64,000 nucleotides of DNA from CAKZLS01 sp963786305 (GCA_963786305.1 CAWAYL010000003.1:37488-101487); one strand, 5' to 3'. Shown: positions 1 to 10,013, counted from the stretch's first letter. The notes: generated from the sequence alone by a model not told the origin. A program made the numbers and translations.

Positions 1-1
1 C

Positions 2-1474
2 CGCATGGCCGGCCACGTCAAGGCCCACGGCGAGCGCCGGCGCACCCAGTCGGACTGGATGGAAATGGAGCGGGCGCGCGGCATCTCCATTACCAGTTCG
101 GTGATGACCTTCGAGCGCGACGGCATCACCTTCAACCTGCTCGACACGCCGGGCCACGAGGACTTCAGCGAGGATACCTATCGGACACTGACGGCGGTCA
201 ACTCGGCGATTATGGTGATCGACGCGGCCAAGGGCATCGAGAACCAGACCCGCAAACTGTTCGAGGTGTGCCGGCTGCGCGACATCCCGATCATCACCTT
301 CATCAACAAGGTGGACCGGGAGGGCCGCGACCCCTTCGAACTGCTCGACGAGATCGAAAGCGTGCTGGCCCTCGACGCCTCGCCGGTGACCTGGCCGGTG
401 GGGATGGGCGTGGATTTCCACGGCTGTTTCGACCTGCGCGGCCGCCGCTTCCTCACATCCGACGACGGGCGCGGCACGTCGTACCAACGCGCCATCGTAT
501 GCGGCGGCCTCGACGATCCGGCACTGGACGAGCGCATCCCCGATCATGTCCTCGCGCCGTTCCGCGATGGCGCCGAACTCGCCGCCTCGGCCTACCCCGA
601 GTTCGACCCGGAAGCCTACCGGGGCGGCCATATGACGCCGGTGTTCTTCGGCAGCGCGCTCAAGGACTACGCCGTCGATGAATTGCTTCAGGCCCTGGCG
701 GCCTTCGCCCCGCCGCCGCGCCCCCAGCCAGCCGAGCCGCGCACCGTCGGGCCCGGTGAGGACAAGGTCACGGGCTTCGTGTTCAAGGTCCAGGCCAACA
801 TGGATCCCAACCACCGCGATCGCATCGCCTTCTTCAGGCTGTGCTCCGGCCGTTTTCGCCGCGGCATGAAGCTGCGCCAGCAGCGCACGGGGAAATCGTT
901 GTCGGTGCAGAACCCGATCTTCTTCTTTGCCCATGAGCGGGAATTGGCGGAAGAGGCGCTGCCCGGCGACATCATCGGCATTCCCAACCACGGCACGCTG
1001 CGGGTCGGCGACGCCCTGACCGAAGGCGAGGACATCCGCTTCACCGGCATTCCCAGCTTCGCGCCCGAAATCCTGCGCCGGGTCCGCCTCGATGACCCCA
1101 TGCGCGCCAAGCAGCTCCGCCGCGCCCTCGAGGATCTGGCCGAAGAGGGCGTGACCCAGGTGTTCCGGCCGCTGGTGGGGTCGAGCTGGATCGTCGGCGT
1201 GGTCGGCCAGTTGCAGCTCGACGTTCTGGTGTCGCGCATCGCCACCGAATACAAGATCGCCGTCGGCTTCGAGGCCGCGCCCTACGAGACGGCGCGCTGG
1301 GTCATCGGCGACGACCCGGCGGCGCTTAAGCGGTTCATGGAGCGCCATCGCGGCAGTCTGGCCGAGGACCGCGACGCGTCGCCGGTGTTTCTCGCCCGCA
1401 ACGCCTGGGACATGAACCGTACCATCGAGGACTGGCCGGACCTCCGGTTCCCCGCCACCCGCGAGAGGGCTTGA
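2..1474 (+). CDS. prfC: Peptide chain release factor 3 (5'-truncated by window edge)
   Basis: RF3 is the cytoplasmic GTPase that removes RF1/RF2 from the ribosome after termination. The reading frame is already open at the window edge. Compared with the E. coli protein (529 aa), roughly the first 40 residues, including the P-loop, lie outside. Visible translational-GTPase motifs are switch I (RGISITSSV), G3 (DTPGHEDFSEDTYRTL) and G4 (NKVD, about residue 102). The RF3-specific stretches TPVFFGSAL, KVQANMDPNHRDR and GFVFK follow, and the C-terminal domain contains VFRPL and LQLDVL. It ends with a normal stop. No other gene is close enough to suggest an operon. The assignment rests on near-colinear similarity to E. 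coli RF3 and not on EF-G, whose domain IV is absent. Confidence 0.96.
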   Translation, partial: RMAGHVKAHGERRRTQSDWMEMERARGISITSSVMTFERDGITFNLLDTPGHEDFSEDTYRTLTAVNSAIMVIDAAKGIENQTRKLFEVCRLRDIPIITFINKVDREGRDPFELLDEIESVLALDASPVTWPVGMGVDFHGCFDLRGRRFLTSDDGRGTSYQRAIVCGGLDDPALDERIPDHVLAPFRDGAELAASAYPEFDPEAYRGGHMTPVFFGSALKDYAVDELLQALAAFAPPPRPQPAEPRTVGPGEDKVTGFVFKVQANMDPNHRDRIAFFRLCSGRFRRGMKLRQQRTGKSLSVQNPIFFFAHERELAEEALPGDIIGIPNHGTLRVGDALTEGEDIRFTGIPSFAPEILRRVRLDDPMRAKQLRRALEDLAEEGVTQVFRPLVGSSWIVGVVGQLQLDVLVSRIATEYKIAVGFEAAPYETARWVIGDDPAALKRFMERHRGSLAEDRDASPVFLARNAWDMNRTIEDWPDLRFPATRERA

Positions 1475-1581
1475 CCGCCTCCAGGACAGTTCCGCGGAAG
1501 ACCGCTCAAATCGCTGGTCGAGGCCGAAACAACGTGCCAATGTATTGGTGATCGAGACAAGGCTTTGATCGGGGGGGCATC

Positions 1582-2601
1582 ATGTTTGGCTGGGCCGCGT
1601 TGGACGTCCTGCTCGGTCTGTTCTTCATGTACCTGCTGCTGAGCATTGTCGGCACCGCCGTTCAGGAGTCCATGGCGAGCCTGCTCAAGCTGCGGGCGTC
1701 CAATCTCCGCGAGGGGATCGAAAACCTTCTCAATGACCCGAAACTCGCGGAGCACCCGCAATTCAACGACCTGACGGCGGCGCTTTACGATCACCCCGCC
1801 ATCAAAAGCCTCTATCGCAGCAAGCGAAAAATGCTGGGCGTCAAGCTGGAGAACGGACCGTCCTACATCCCCAGCCGCACGTTCGTCATGGCGCTGCTCG
1901 ACGAAATCCGCGTGCGCGGCGCGACGCAGGCCGGAACATCCCCCGGCGAGATCGCGCGGATCGGCGTCGATGCGTTGTTCCGCGACGCCGACGCCATCGT
2001 CGAGACATTGCCCGAGAGTGACCTCAAGAGCCAGTTGACGTTGCTGACGGGCGAATTGCGGACCGGCGCCGCGGACCTCGACAAAAAAGTGACGGCCGCC
2101 GTCGGAAGGCTCGAAAGCTGGTTCAACGATTCCATGGACCGGGTGTCCGGCTGGTACCGGCGCAAGGCCAAGTTCATAGCCATCGTCGTCGGCGTCGTCA
2201 TGGCTATCGTTCTCAACGCCGATACGGTGCACGTGGCCAACACGCTGTGGACCGACAGCAACCTGCGCGCGTCCCTGGCCGCCGGTGCCGCCGCCTATCT
2301 CGAGGACGCCTCCAAGGAAGATATCGCCAACGTTCAATTGGGGGACATTCTCGATACACTGTCCAAATCGGACCTCCCCCTCGGTTGGCGGTTCGACGAC
2401 GAGCCCGACGGCGAGGCCGGCGGCATTACCTTGCAGCCTCGCCAGAACATGCTGATCGCGGTGATCGGATGGATCATCACCGGTTTCGCGCTCAGCCTGG
2501 GGTCCGGCTTTTGGTTCGATATGCTCAACAAGGTCGTCAGGTTGCGCGGCACCGGCCCCAAGGTATCAACGAACACCGGCAAGACAGTCGAACAAGCGTA
2601 G
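1582..2601 (+). CDS. Membrane protein of unknown function
   Basis: I do not recognise a named family for this 339-residue protein. A hydrophobic helix sits at the N-terminus (about residues 5-27, LDVLLGLFFMYLLLSIVGTA), a second near residues 197-213 (IAIVVGVVMAIVLNAD) and a third near 290-315 (MLIAVIGWIITGFALSLGSG). Between the first two is a charged cytoplasmic-type domain of about 170 residues with probable helical segments, and a second soluble segment lies between helices two and three. A G-rich ribosome-binding stretch precedes the ATG. The gene stands alone, 107 bases after prfC and convergent with the next gene. Nothing in the sequence indicates an enzymatic function. Confidence 0.75.
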   Translation: MFGWAALDVLLGLFFMYLLLSIVGTAVQESMASLLKLRASNLREGIENLLNDPKLAEHPQFNDLTAALYDHPAIKSLYRSKRKMLGVKLENGPSYIPSRTFVMALLDEIRVRGATQAGTSPGEIARIGVDALFRDADAIVETLPESDLKSQLTLLTGELRTGAADLDKKVTAAVGRLESWFNDSMDRVSGWYRRKAKFIAIVVGVVMAIVLNADTVHVANTLWTDSNLRASLAAGAAAYLEDASKEDIANVQLGDILDTLSKSDLPLGWRFDDEPDGEAGGITLQPRQNMLIAVIGWIITGFALSLGSGFWFDMLNKVVRLRGTGPKVSTNTGKTVEQA

Positions 2602-2727
2602 TGGTGTGGATCCGGGAGCGGCGATGCCGGTGCCGCCACACCGTGTGATTACCAAATTGCCGGAAGGCATCGCGTGACGTGAATTCCGCCAGACCGTGCA
2701 TGCCCTTCATATGAACTTGTGCGGCGG

Positions 2728-3795
2728 TCATTCGAGAACGAACGGCACACTCGCCAGTTCGGCGCCGACCTCGTCGACCACGACGACGCGCCATGCGCCG
2801 GTCATCGCGGCGGTCACCCGCTTGGAGGAATGCATCCGCCACGCGCCAGATCCGATGACGAACGACACGTCCGCCATGGTCTGTCCTTCGCGCTCCCACC
2901 GATGGGACAGCGTCTGCCCGGAAAGATCGTGAACCTCGGAAAAGAACACGATGCGCTGCACACCGCCATCCGATACGCGAATGGACGACGCCAGCCGGTC
3001 GACGGGCTCGCGGTCCTCGACCGCCGAGGTCAACTGGGCGCGGACGACCCGGTCGTCGGCAATGGGCGCCTCCATCGGCGGCTCCATGGACGGCGCCGCG
3101 GCCACCGCGACCGGCGTCTCGGTTGAAGGTTCGGCGGACGCGTCGGTGGGATCCGGACCGGCACCTTTCCCCGCCGCCTCGGCCGGATCCGGCGTCGGTA
3201 GGGTTGCGTTGCCGGGCGTTGGCGCCGGTGTCATCTCCGCACGGCGAGAAGGCGGCTCCTCGAGCGAGACGGCCGTCTCGTCTTCGGCCGGCTGCGTTTC
3301 TGGTTCTGGTTCTGGTTCTACCGCTGCTTCCGTGGCCGGCTCCGCGCCGGCGTCCGGATCGATGTTCCGGTCCTTGAGCCATTGCACCAGATCGAGATCG
3401 TTGCGCCGTGCCTCCGGGTCGCCCCGCTGGATCGCCAGCGCATACCACCGGCGGGCTAGGCTGGCGTCGGCCTGCGGTTCGGACGCGCCCGCCAGTTCCC
3501 GGTACCGGGGATCGAAGGTGAGGCCGGTCAGCATCGCCGCCCGGCCGCTGCCCCGGTTCGCGGCGGCCTGAAAGAGCAATCGCGCCGAAGCGAAGTCGCC
3601 GACCTCGAGAAGGGCATTGCCGCGGGCAATGAGCGTTTCCTCGACAAGGCGGGGCGAAGGATCGGACCCGACCCGGGTATCGGGGCTCTGTTGCTCGGCG
3701 CGAACCGGCGGGCTAGAGACTGCCGCTCCCACCAAAAGGGGGAAACCGGCCATCACCGCGAGCACCAGTGAGAACGATTTCAAATCCGCCGCCAA
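2728..3795 (-). CDS. Exported protein with Sel1/TPR-like region and C-terminal DUF2914 domain
   Basis: A 355-residue protein beginning with a signal-peptide-like segment (hydrophobic residues about 8-28, then an AEQQ cleavage-type region). Residues about 50-115 carry short helical repeats of the Sel1/TPR sort (LIARGNALLEVGDFASARLLF, AARRWYALAIQRGDPEAR-type spacing). A long proline/glutamate/alanine-rich linker follows. The last 105 residues match the DUF2914 pattern: RAQLTSAVEDREP, an FFSEVHDLSGQTLSHRWERE core, and a closing WRVVVVDEVGAELAS. DUF2914 domains are usually periplasmic ends of exported proteins with unknown role. It is convergent with the upstream membrane protein, whose stop lies 126 bases away. 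Confidence 0.75.
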   Translation of the reverse strand: MAADLKSFSLVLAVMAGFPLLVGAAVSSPPVRAEQQSPDTRVGSDPSPRLVEETLIARGNALLEVGDFASARLLFQAAANRGSGRAAMLTGLTFDPRYRELAGASEPQADASLARRWYALAIQRGDPEARRNDLDLVQWLKDRNIDPDAGAEPATEAAVEPEPEPETQPAEDETAVSLEEPPSRRAEMTPAPTPGNATLPTPDPAEAAGKGAGPDPTDASAEPSTETPVAVAAAPSMEPPMEAPIADDRVVRAQLTSAVEDREPVDRLASSIRVSDGGVQRIVFFSEVHDLSGQTLSHRWEREGQTMADVSFVIGSGAWRMHSSKRVTAAMTGAWRVVVVDEVGAELASVPFVLE

Positions 3796-4107
3796 TCTGT
3801 TCCCTCCTTTAGAGCCCCATTCGTCTAGAGCCCGAGTTGTCGGCTCCTGACGGCACTACAGAAAAACGGCCCAAATGTGACTAACCTCGCCACTGATATT
3901 GCGGACCACCGGCCTCTCACCTTGTGTTTGGCACATTACGCAACCGGGCCGGGATCGCGCACCCCGGCCCCGTATTCTGGATGGACCGCGCGGAAATTAC
4001 AATCCCGCCGGCTCGCCGTGCGGTGATGGACCGGAGATTCAACGACGTATACAGCCTGGTAGTTCGGGCATGCCGCCTCGGGCCGCGATGGGTAAATTCC
4101 CGATCCG
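3796..4107. other. Intergenic region, divergent promoters expected
   Basis: This 312-base gap separates the leftward DUF2914 gene from the rightward adenylate cyclase, so both promoters should lie here. I see no convincing sigma70 boxes, no repeats and no coding potential beyond short shadow frames. A purine-rich stretch just right of 3795 (complement of ttccctcctttag) is a good ribosome-binding site for the DUF2914 gene. Confidence 0.4.
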
Positions 4108-5628
4108 ATGCAAAAGCGCTTCATTCTTCTGATGAGCAGCCTTGCCCTCGTTGATCTGACAGTCACCGGCATCTTCATCGCCGTCTCCAGGCGCTTTGAC
4201 GTGGTGGCGGCAGACCTCGTGGCCAACATTGCGATCCTGGGACTGGCGAATGCCATCGGAGCGTGGCTTCTCTTCCGCCCCATCGGGGAGGCCTTGCGCG
4301 GCCGCCGCGATATCGCGAGCGTCGAGTGGCGGATAGCCGCGCTGCCGCGCTTGGCGAGCCTGTGGGCGGCGGCCGTGACGTTTGGCTACTGCGCGGTGAT
4401 CTTCACCCTCGGCGTGTTTTTGCCGGCCGACGCGGATCTCGACGGGATGCCGAGATCTGTTCTAGTGGCGGCCATCGGCTGGTTTCTGTTCCTGTACGTG
4501 CTGTATTACGGCTTTTACGTTTACTTCGTGATCAGCGACTTCACCCATGACCTAAAGGTCGCGTTTTTCTTCAAGGGGCATCCGCTGCCGGCGGCGCGCG
4601 GCCGCATTCAGAACAAGCTGATCGTGGTTTTCGGCGTACTGGCACTGATTCCGAGCACGCTGATCATCCTCGACCTCACCCTGTTCAGCGAGCTTCGCGC
4701 CGCCCAGGGGCTGAGCCTGACCCAGACTATCTTTCTCGATCTGTTCGCGTCGGCGTTTCTCATGCTGGTTTCGCTGATCTTCGTCACCCGCAGCCTGGTG
4801 CGGCCGGTTCGGTCGCTGACCGACGCCATGGACGCATCGCGCGGCGGGTTGCTGGAAAGCCGCGCCCCGGTCACGTCGTCCGACGAATTGGGTGTGCTGA
4901 GCGAACGATTCAATGAAATGATCGAGGGGTTGCGGGAGCGTGACTTCATTCGCCAGACCTTCGGCCGCTATGTCCCCGACAAGATCGCGGCGCTGTTGCT
5001 GGCAAACAAGGGGGTGGTGCACCCGCGCCTGACCACCGCCACCATCCTCTATCTGGATATCGAGGACTTTACCGGCATCTCGGAAAACCGCTCGCCCGAC
5101 GCCGTGCTCGAATTGCTGAATTCGTTCTTCGGCGCGGCCATCGATGCGGTCCAAGCGACAGGCGGCGTGGTCAATCATTTCCACGGCGACGCCATGCTGG
5201 TGACCTACAATGTGCCGGTGGCGGATCCGAACCACGCCGACAACGCGCTCGCCGCGGCCTTGGCGATCCAGAGAGCCGTCACCGAAAAGACCTTTGCCGG
5301 AACCCGGCTCCGGGTCCGCATCGGGATCAACACCGGTCAGGTGGTGGCCGGAGCGGTCGGCGGCGAGGAACGTCTCAGCTATACCGTCTACGGCGACGCG
5401 GTTAATCTCGCGGCGCGGCTGGAGGCCCTGAACAAGGATCTTGGATCGCGTGTTCTCGTCTCCGCTTCCACGGTCGAGGCACTCCGAGTTTCCTACCCGC
5501 TCACCCCCATGGGCCAGGTGACGGTCAGGGGCAAACGGCGCCCGGTGACACTTTACGCATTGCAAACCTCGGGCCTCGACGCCGCCGCGCCGGGCTACGA
5601 TCCCCCGGTTCCGCACCGTACTCATTGA
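4108..5628 (+). CDS. Membrane-bound HAMP-domain adenylate/guanylate cyclase (class III)
   Basis: A 506-residue sensor cyclase expected to make cAMP (or cGMP) at the inner membrane. The first 230 residues hold about six hydrophobic helices, for example ILLMSSLALVDLTVTGIFIA and the segment near residue 210 (LFASAFLMLVSLIFV). A HAMP linker follows (RSLVRPVRSLTDAMD to DELGVLSERFNEMIEGL, about residues 230-275). The class III catalytic domain occupies about 305-490. The two metal-binding aspartates are in YLDIEDFTG (about 316) and FHGDAML (about 361), and the dimer-interface helix is YGDAVNLAARLEAL. The sensory part is integral membrane with no large periplasmic domain. No neighbour suggests the input signal. 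Confidence 0.9.
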   Translation: MQKRFILLMSSLALVDLTVTGIFIAVSRRFDVVAADLVANIAILGLANAIGAWLLFRPIGEALRGRRDIASVEWRIAALPRLASLWAAAVTFGYCAVIFTLGVFLPADADLDGMPRSVLVAAIGWFLFLYVLYYGFYVYFVISDFTHDLKVAFFFKGHPLPAARGRIQNKLIVVFGVLALIPSTLIILDLTLFSELRAAQGLSLTQTIFLDLFASAFLMLVSLIFVTRSLVRPVRSLTDAMDASRGGLLESRAPVTSSDELGVLSERFNEMIEGLRERDFIRQTFGRYVPDKIAALLLANKGVVHPRLTTATILYLDIEDFTGISENRSPDAVLELLNSFFGAAIDAVQATGGVVNHFHGDAMLVTYNVPVADPNHADNALAAALAIQRAVTEKTFAGTRLRVRIGINTGQVVAGAVGGEERLSYTVYGDAVNLAARLEALNKDLGSRVLVSASTVEALRVSYPLTPMGQVTVRGKRRPVTLYALQTSGLDAAAPGYDPPVPHRTH

Positions 5629-5868
5629 CGGTATCGAAGGGCGCCCCCACCACGCCCGACCGGTCCCAAGCCGATACCGAGCGCAATGGACCCTGTCTGG
5701 ATGGATCGTTCAGAAATCGCCCATGGCGTTCATCGGCGTTCCCGGGTACCTGGCCGATATGCACCGCAAGAAAGGCTGACGTCGCCGACGATGGAACCCA
5801 TGACCCGGCCCTGGCGTTAGCCTCCGGAACCCATTCCTTGGGTCGCAAAAAAGGGGCCACCACTCACG

Positions 5869-6414
5869 ATGACGGAACCAATCTTTTTCGACGGCGCGGC
5901 AAACCTGGTCCGGATCGCGATTTCGGTGCCCATCGTTTATTTCGCGGTCATTCTGTTCATCCGTTTGGCGGGCAAGCGCTCAACCTCGCAGATGAACAAT
6001 TTCGACTGGGTGGTGACGGTTGCCATGGGCACCCTGGCGGCGTCGTGCATGGTTCAGCAAAGCGTCACCATCGCCGAATCCCTGCTGGCGATCGGAAGCC
6101 TGCTGGGTTTGCAGTGGATCGTCACCAAGTTGATCTACCATTTCCCACCGGTCAGCCATGTGATCAAGGCGGAGCCCGCTTTGCTGGTCAGTAATGGCGA
6201 GTTCTTGCACGGAACGCTGCGCCGCGAGCGGGTCAACCAGGACGAGGTGCTGGCTGCAATTCGTGAACATGGCCTGTCGTCCCTGGACCAGGTTCGCTGG
6301 GTGATTCTGGAGAGCGACGCCAGCATCAGCGTCATCGCACGATCCGAAGACGATCTACCGACGTCCGCGATGACAGGCGTTACGGGATTTGGGGCGGCGC
6401 GGGATCGATCATAA
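5869..6414 (+). CDS. DUF421 (YetF-like) membrane protein
   Basis: This 181-residue protein has the two-part DUF421 layout. Three hydrophobic helices fill the first 85 residues (IAISVPIVYFAVILFIRLAG, WVVTVAMGTLAASCM, LLAIGSLLGLQWIVTKLIY). A soluble C-terminal domain follows, including PALLVSNGEFLHGTLRRERV, VLAAIREHGLSSLDQVRWVILES and ASISVIARSED. The family is widespread with no established biochemical role; in Bacillus, YetF-type proteins have been linked to spore/germination membranes, which does not transfer here. Length and domain order are normal. It stands about 240 bases after the cyclase and is probably transcribed alone. Confidence 0.85.
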   Translation: MTEPIFFDGAANLVRIAISVPIVYFAVILFIRLAGKRSTSQMNNFDWVVTVAMGTLAASCMVQQSVTIAESLLAIGSLLGLQWIVTKLIYHFPPVSHVIKAEPALLVSNGEFLHGTLRRERVNQDEVLAAIREHGLSSLDQVRWVILESDASISVIARSEDDLPTSAMTGVTGFGAARDRS

Positions 6415-6704
6415 ACAATCATGGAATTCGCGCTTATCGTGGTTTATCACGTCGGGATGAGTGCTCCAGGACACCGCCTTCCAAATATACCCTCTTGGCT
6501 CACCATCAAGTTCCGGCAACGATGCACCCAGGCCGTTTTTGCCGGTTCGGTAAGCTGTTGAACGGATAAGCCGGACGTTGCCTTGGTGGCGGTTTTGGAT
6601 GATACAGTAATGCTTCCCGACGAGGCGCTTTCTTGAGGTTCGCGCTGCGGGGACCTCTATCCGGAACGGAGCGTTGAGGCAAACGCGAATGCCAAGGGGG
6701 CCCC

Positions 6705-7370
6705 ATGCGTATTCTAGTACTCGCGCCACACGCGGATGACGAGGTTTACGGCTGTGGCGGCATGATCCGCCGCTCCGTCGCGGAAGGGCACACGGTCGAT
6801 GCCGTGGTCTTGACCATGGGAACCGTGTCGGTACCCGGCGGTGGCGTTAAATGCACCGAGACGGAACGTCATGCGGAATTGAGTTTGGCATGCGTCCGAA
6901 TGGGAGTCTCGAAGGTGGATGTCCTCTTCTCCGGTTTCGAGAACTGCCTGTTGCAGGTTGGCATGCGGGCCATCGTCACCCGTCTGGACGGTATTCTCGA
7001 ACGGCATCCCTACGACCAGATCTATTTCCCGACGCCGTCCCATCATCAGGATCATCGTATTTTGCATGACGCCATGTACAGTGCGCTTCGGGTGCGTCCG
7101 GGCCGGCCCGTGGAGTTGCTGGCCGCCATGTACGAGTATCCCTATGTCGACTGGGGTCCGACCTCCATGCCGGGCACGGGAAAGTTCTATCTGGATATCT
7201 CACCCTACATCGACGACAAACTGGACGCGCTCAGGGCGTACAAATCGCAGGTGCAGCCGGATGGGTACCCTTTGTCCCTGGAGGGTACGCGCCGCCTGGC
7301 CGCGTTGCGAGGCACGGAGGTCGGAGTTCAGTATGCCGAACTGTTCTATGTCGTGCGCATGGTGCAATAA
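6705..7370 (+). CDS. PIG-L/LmbE-family deacetylase
   Basis: A 221-residue zinc-dependent N-acetylglucosaminyl-deacetylase family protein. The N-terminal metal/catalytic motif is APHADDEVYGCGG (canonical AHPDDE, residues about 7-19). The distal zinc-histidine motif is PSHHQDHRILHDA (about residues 117-129). The central region has VVLTMGT after beta-strand two, as in LmbE proteins. Substrates in this family are amino-sugar conjugates; the specific one cannot be read from sequence. Directly downstream and convergent is a nucleotide-sugar dehydrogenase, so a surface-polysaccharide or sugar-nucleotide role is plausible but unproven. The ATG is preceded by a G-rich Shine-Dalgarno stretch (aaggggg). 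Confidence 0.88.
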   Translation: MRILVLAPHADDEVYGCGGMIRRSVAEGHTVDAVVLTMGTVSVPGGGVKCTETERHAELSLACVRMGVSKVDVLFSGFENCLLQVGMRAIVTRLDGILERHPYDQIYFPTPSHHQDHRILHDAMYSALRVRPGRPVELLAAMYEYPYVDWGPTSMPGTGKFYLDISPYIDDKLDALRAYKSQVQPDGYPLSLEGTRRLAALRGTEVGVQYAELFYVVRMVQ

Positions 7371-7404
7371 TACCGCCTATCGCTGATAGAGACCCCATAT
7401 GGGG
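7370..7404. terminator. Paired hairpins between convergent genes; carries the ATACC-N5-TCGYTGATA motif
   Basis: The 45-base gap between two convergent genes holds two small perfect inverted repeats: CTATC-GCT-GATAG (7377-7389) and the palindrome CCCCATATGGGG (7393-7404). No T-run follows, so it is not a textbook intrinsic terminator, but its position suggests a bidirectional stop. The left part reads ATACC-N5-TCGCTGATAG, the same spacing and letters as the ends of the element at 53073-53336. Confidence 0.5.
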
Positions 7405-7415
7405 GATCCAGATCA

Positions 7416-8784
7416 TTAGGCACGGGCGACGGCGGCGGCGAAGGGACAATCAGCCGCGATGGCGTTGCGGGTGTCGACCACGAGCGGCACGGAACGTGCC
7501 AGCGTTTCATAGTCGATACAGCTGTGGTTGGTAACGATAACGGCGGCATCGTAGGTGCCGAGACGCGCCGGCTCCATGGTCACCGACCGCTTGCCGGCGA
7601 GCGCACCGTGCCGGCGGGTGGGCGGAATGCTCGGAAAATATGGATCGTGGTATTCGACGTCGGCGCCGGCGGCAATCAGCAGCTCGATGATCACCAGCGC
7701 CGGGCTTTCGCGAAGGTCATCCACGTCCTTCTTGTAGGCAATGCCCATGACCAGGACATGCGATCCGGAGAGGCCCTTGCGGAAACGCCGATCCAGCTCC
7801 ACGCGGAGGCGCTCGATTACGTACTGGGGCATGCGCGTATTCACCTCCCCGGCAAGCTCGATGAACTTCGTCGCGATCCCATACTCGCGCGCCCGCCACG
7901 TCAGATAAAACGGATCCACCGGAATGCAATGGCCGCCGAGACCGGGGCCGGGGTAGAACGGCATGAAACCGAACGGCTTGGTTTTCGCGGCTTCGATGAC
8001 TTCGAAAATATCAATCCCCATCTCGTAAAAAATGATCTTGAGTTCATTGACGAGAGCGATATTCACCGCCCGAAAAACGTTTTCGGTCACCTTGACGGCT
8101 TCGGCCGTGTCCAGCGACGAAACGGGCACGACATTCACCACGACGCGGCGGTAAAGCGCCAGCGCCAGTCGCAGCGCGGTCGCTCCGTCACCGGCCACGA
8201 CTTTCGGTATGCGCGCAGTTGCAAACTCGGCATTGCCCGGATCCTCCCGTTCCGGCGAATAGGCCAGGAAAAAGTGTGTGCCGGACCGCAATCCCGTCGC
8301 TTCCAAGATCGGCTTCATCACCTCCCGGGTCGTTCCCGGATAAGTCGTCGAACTCGAGGATGACGAGTTGCCCGGGACGCAAATGCTTGGCGATGTCCTC
8401 GGTCGTCGCAATCACGAACGACAAATCCGGCTCACGATGGGGGCCGATCGGCGTCGGCACACAGACGATCACCACGTCGATGTCGGCAAGACGCTCCAGA
8501 TCACACGTCGCTTCGAAACGGTCCCGTTCGCGGACGGCGGCGATCTTGTGGCCGCCGATGTGCTTGAGATAGCTCTCACCCCGATTGAGTATGGCCACCT
8601 TATCAGGATCGATGTCAAAGCCGAGGGTGCGATAGCCGGCACCGCAGAAGGCCAGCATAAGCGGCAGCCCGACGTACCCCAGACCCATGAGACCGACCAC
8701 GGCCTCCGACCGCTCGAACCGCGAGAGCGTGTCGGCGATCTGGTCGTCGGATACGGCCGCTGGTAAATAAGAATCTTTTCGCAT
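7416..8784 (-). CDS. Nucleotide-sugar dehydrogenase (UDP-GlcNAc 6-dehydrogenase type), one frameshift
   Basis: This NAD-dependent UDP-sugar 6-dehydrogenase oxidises the sugar C6 alcohol to an acid for surface polysaccharide synthesis. The N-terminal half (start at 8784, MRKDSYLP) carries the Rossmann motif VGLMGLGYVGLPL and ends in PGQLVILE. The second half continues in another frame from STTYPGTTREV. It includes the SPERED stretch, the PGPGLGGHCIPVDPFYL motif with the catalytic Cys, and the C-terminal UDP-binding domain. The GHCIPVDP-YLTWRAREYG form favours the WbpA/UDP-GlcNAc group over UDP-glucose. One extra A/T pair at 8351-8352 (GAGTTCG where GAGTCG restores the family motif) explains the break, so I treat it as one gene. 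It may be a sequencing error. Confidence 0.88.
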
Positions 8785-8912
8785 CGGAGTTCTTAAGGGG
8801 ATCGGAGCACGATTGTCATCAACATTTGGTGTCGCGCGCGTGCATGACGCTGTGGCCGGGCGGCCGAGGGTGCCCGCCGGGGTCACGCACTTGTGATGCG
8901 GGACGGGGGCGA

Positions 8913-10013
8913 TCAACCATCGGGACGATCCACGAGTTCCGGCATCGGGGACCCCTGGCATGCGGTATCCTCGCCCATCTGGAACTCCTCGATGCGCTCG
9001 GCCCGGCGCGCCACCTTCTCCGACGAAACGCGGATCTGGCGCATGTCGTCGACGGACTGCTCGAAATGGCGCTGCAGCTTCTGGACGCGGTCGTCGAGGC
9101 GGAGCACGTCCTCGCTCATCGCCCTGAGCTCGGCCTGGATCAGCCCCGCCTGCTCGCGCATGCGGACGTCCTTCAGCACCGCCCTGAGGGTGTTGAGCGT
9201 CGCCCACAGCGTGGTCGGAGAGACGATCCACACCTTGCGCCGGAACGACTCCTCGACGACGTTGCGGAAGTTGGCGTGGAGCTCGGCGTAGACCGCCTCC
9301 GACGGCAGGAACATCATCGCCGAGTCGGCGGTTTCCCCGGGGACGATGTAGCGCTCCTGGATGTCCTTGACGTGCTTGAGGACGTCGGCGCTGAACGCGC
9401 GCGCCGTGTGCACCTTGAGAGCCTCGGTGTCGGCGTCGCGGAGCGCGCGGTAGCTCTCCAGCGGAAACTTGGCGTCGAGGCCGATGGGTCCCGGCGGATC
9501 GGGAAGCTTGAGCAGGCAGTCAACCCGCCGGCCGTTGCCGAGGGGAGCCTGAAAGACATAGGCCGAGGCGGGCAGAACCGCCGTCACCAGGTCACGGAGC
9601 TGGACCTCGCCGAAGGCGCCGCGGGCCTGCTTGTTGGAGAGAATGTCCTGGAGGCTGACCATCTGCGCCGACAGTTCGGTAATGTTTTTCTGGGCGGCGT
9701 CAATGACCGCCAGGCGCTCATGCAGGACCCGGAGCGAGTCGCCGGTCTTCTCGGATTGTTGCGACAGGCTTTCGCCGAGCCGTCGGGTCAGTCCGTCGAG
9801 CCGGGCGCTCAGCGCCACCTGGGTCTGCTCCAGCCTTCCGGCCAGTTGTGCCTGTGTTTCGGTGAGCCGCTGCGCGGTGTCGGACATCCGCGCCATGTGC
9901 ATGGAGGATACGGTGCGCGATCGCTCGCCCCGCATCAGCACCACCACGAGGACCACCGCGGTCGCCGCGAGGATCAGCGGGGCCCACGTCACCCAATCGA
10001 TGTCGACGTCCAT
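8913..10013 (-). CDS. rmuC: DNA recombination protein RmuC
   Basis: A 366-residue RmuC-family protein. This family limits inversions at short inverted repeats and has a PD-(D/E)XK-like nuclease core. An N-terminal membrane anchor lies at about residues 9-26 (WAPLILAATAVVLVVVLM). A long coiled-coil segment (about 40-135; repeated Q/L/A heptads, RLTETQAQLAGRLEQTQ) follows, and then the conserved core: ARGAFGEVQLRDLV, VDCLLKLPDPPGPIGLDAKFPLE, and YIVPGETADSAMMFLPSEAVYAEL. Length and domain order match the family. It diverges from the DUF4139 gene on the right; about 100 bases separate the starts and should contain both promoters. Confidence 0.93.
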   Translation of the reverse strand: MDVDIDWVTWAPLILAATAVVLVVVLMRGERSRTVSSMHMARMSDTAQRLTETQAQLAGRLEQTQVALSARLDGLTRRLGESLSQQSEKTGDSLRVLHERLAVIDAAQKNITELSAQMVSLQDILSNKQARGAFGEVQLRDLVTAVLPASAYVFQAPLGNGRRVDCLLKLPDPPGPIGLDAKFPLESYRALRDADTEALKVHTARAFSADVLKHVKDIQERYIVPGETADSAMMFLPSEAVYAELHANFRNVVEESFRRKVWIVSPTTLWATLNTLRAVLKDVRMREQAGLIQAELRAMSEDVLRLDDRVQKLQRHFEQSVDDMRQIRVSSEKVARRAERIEEFQMGEDTACQGSPMPELVDRPDG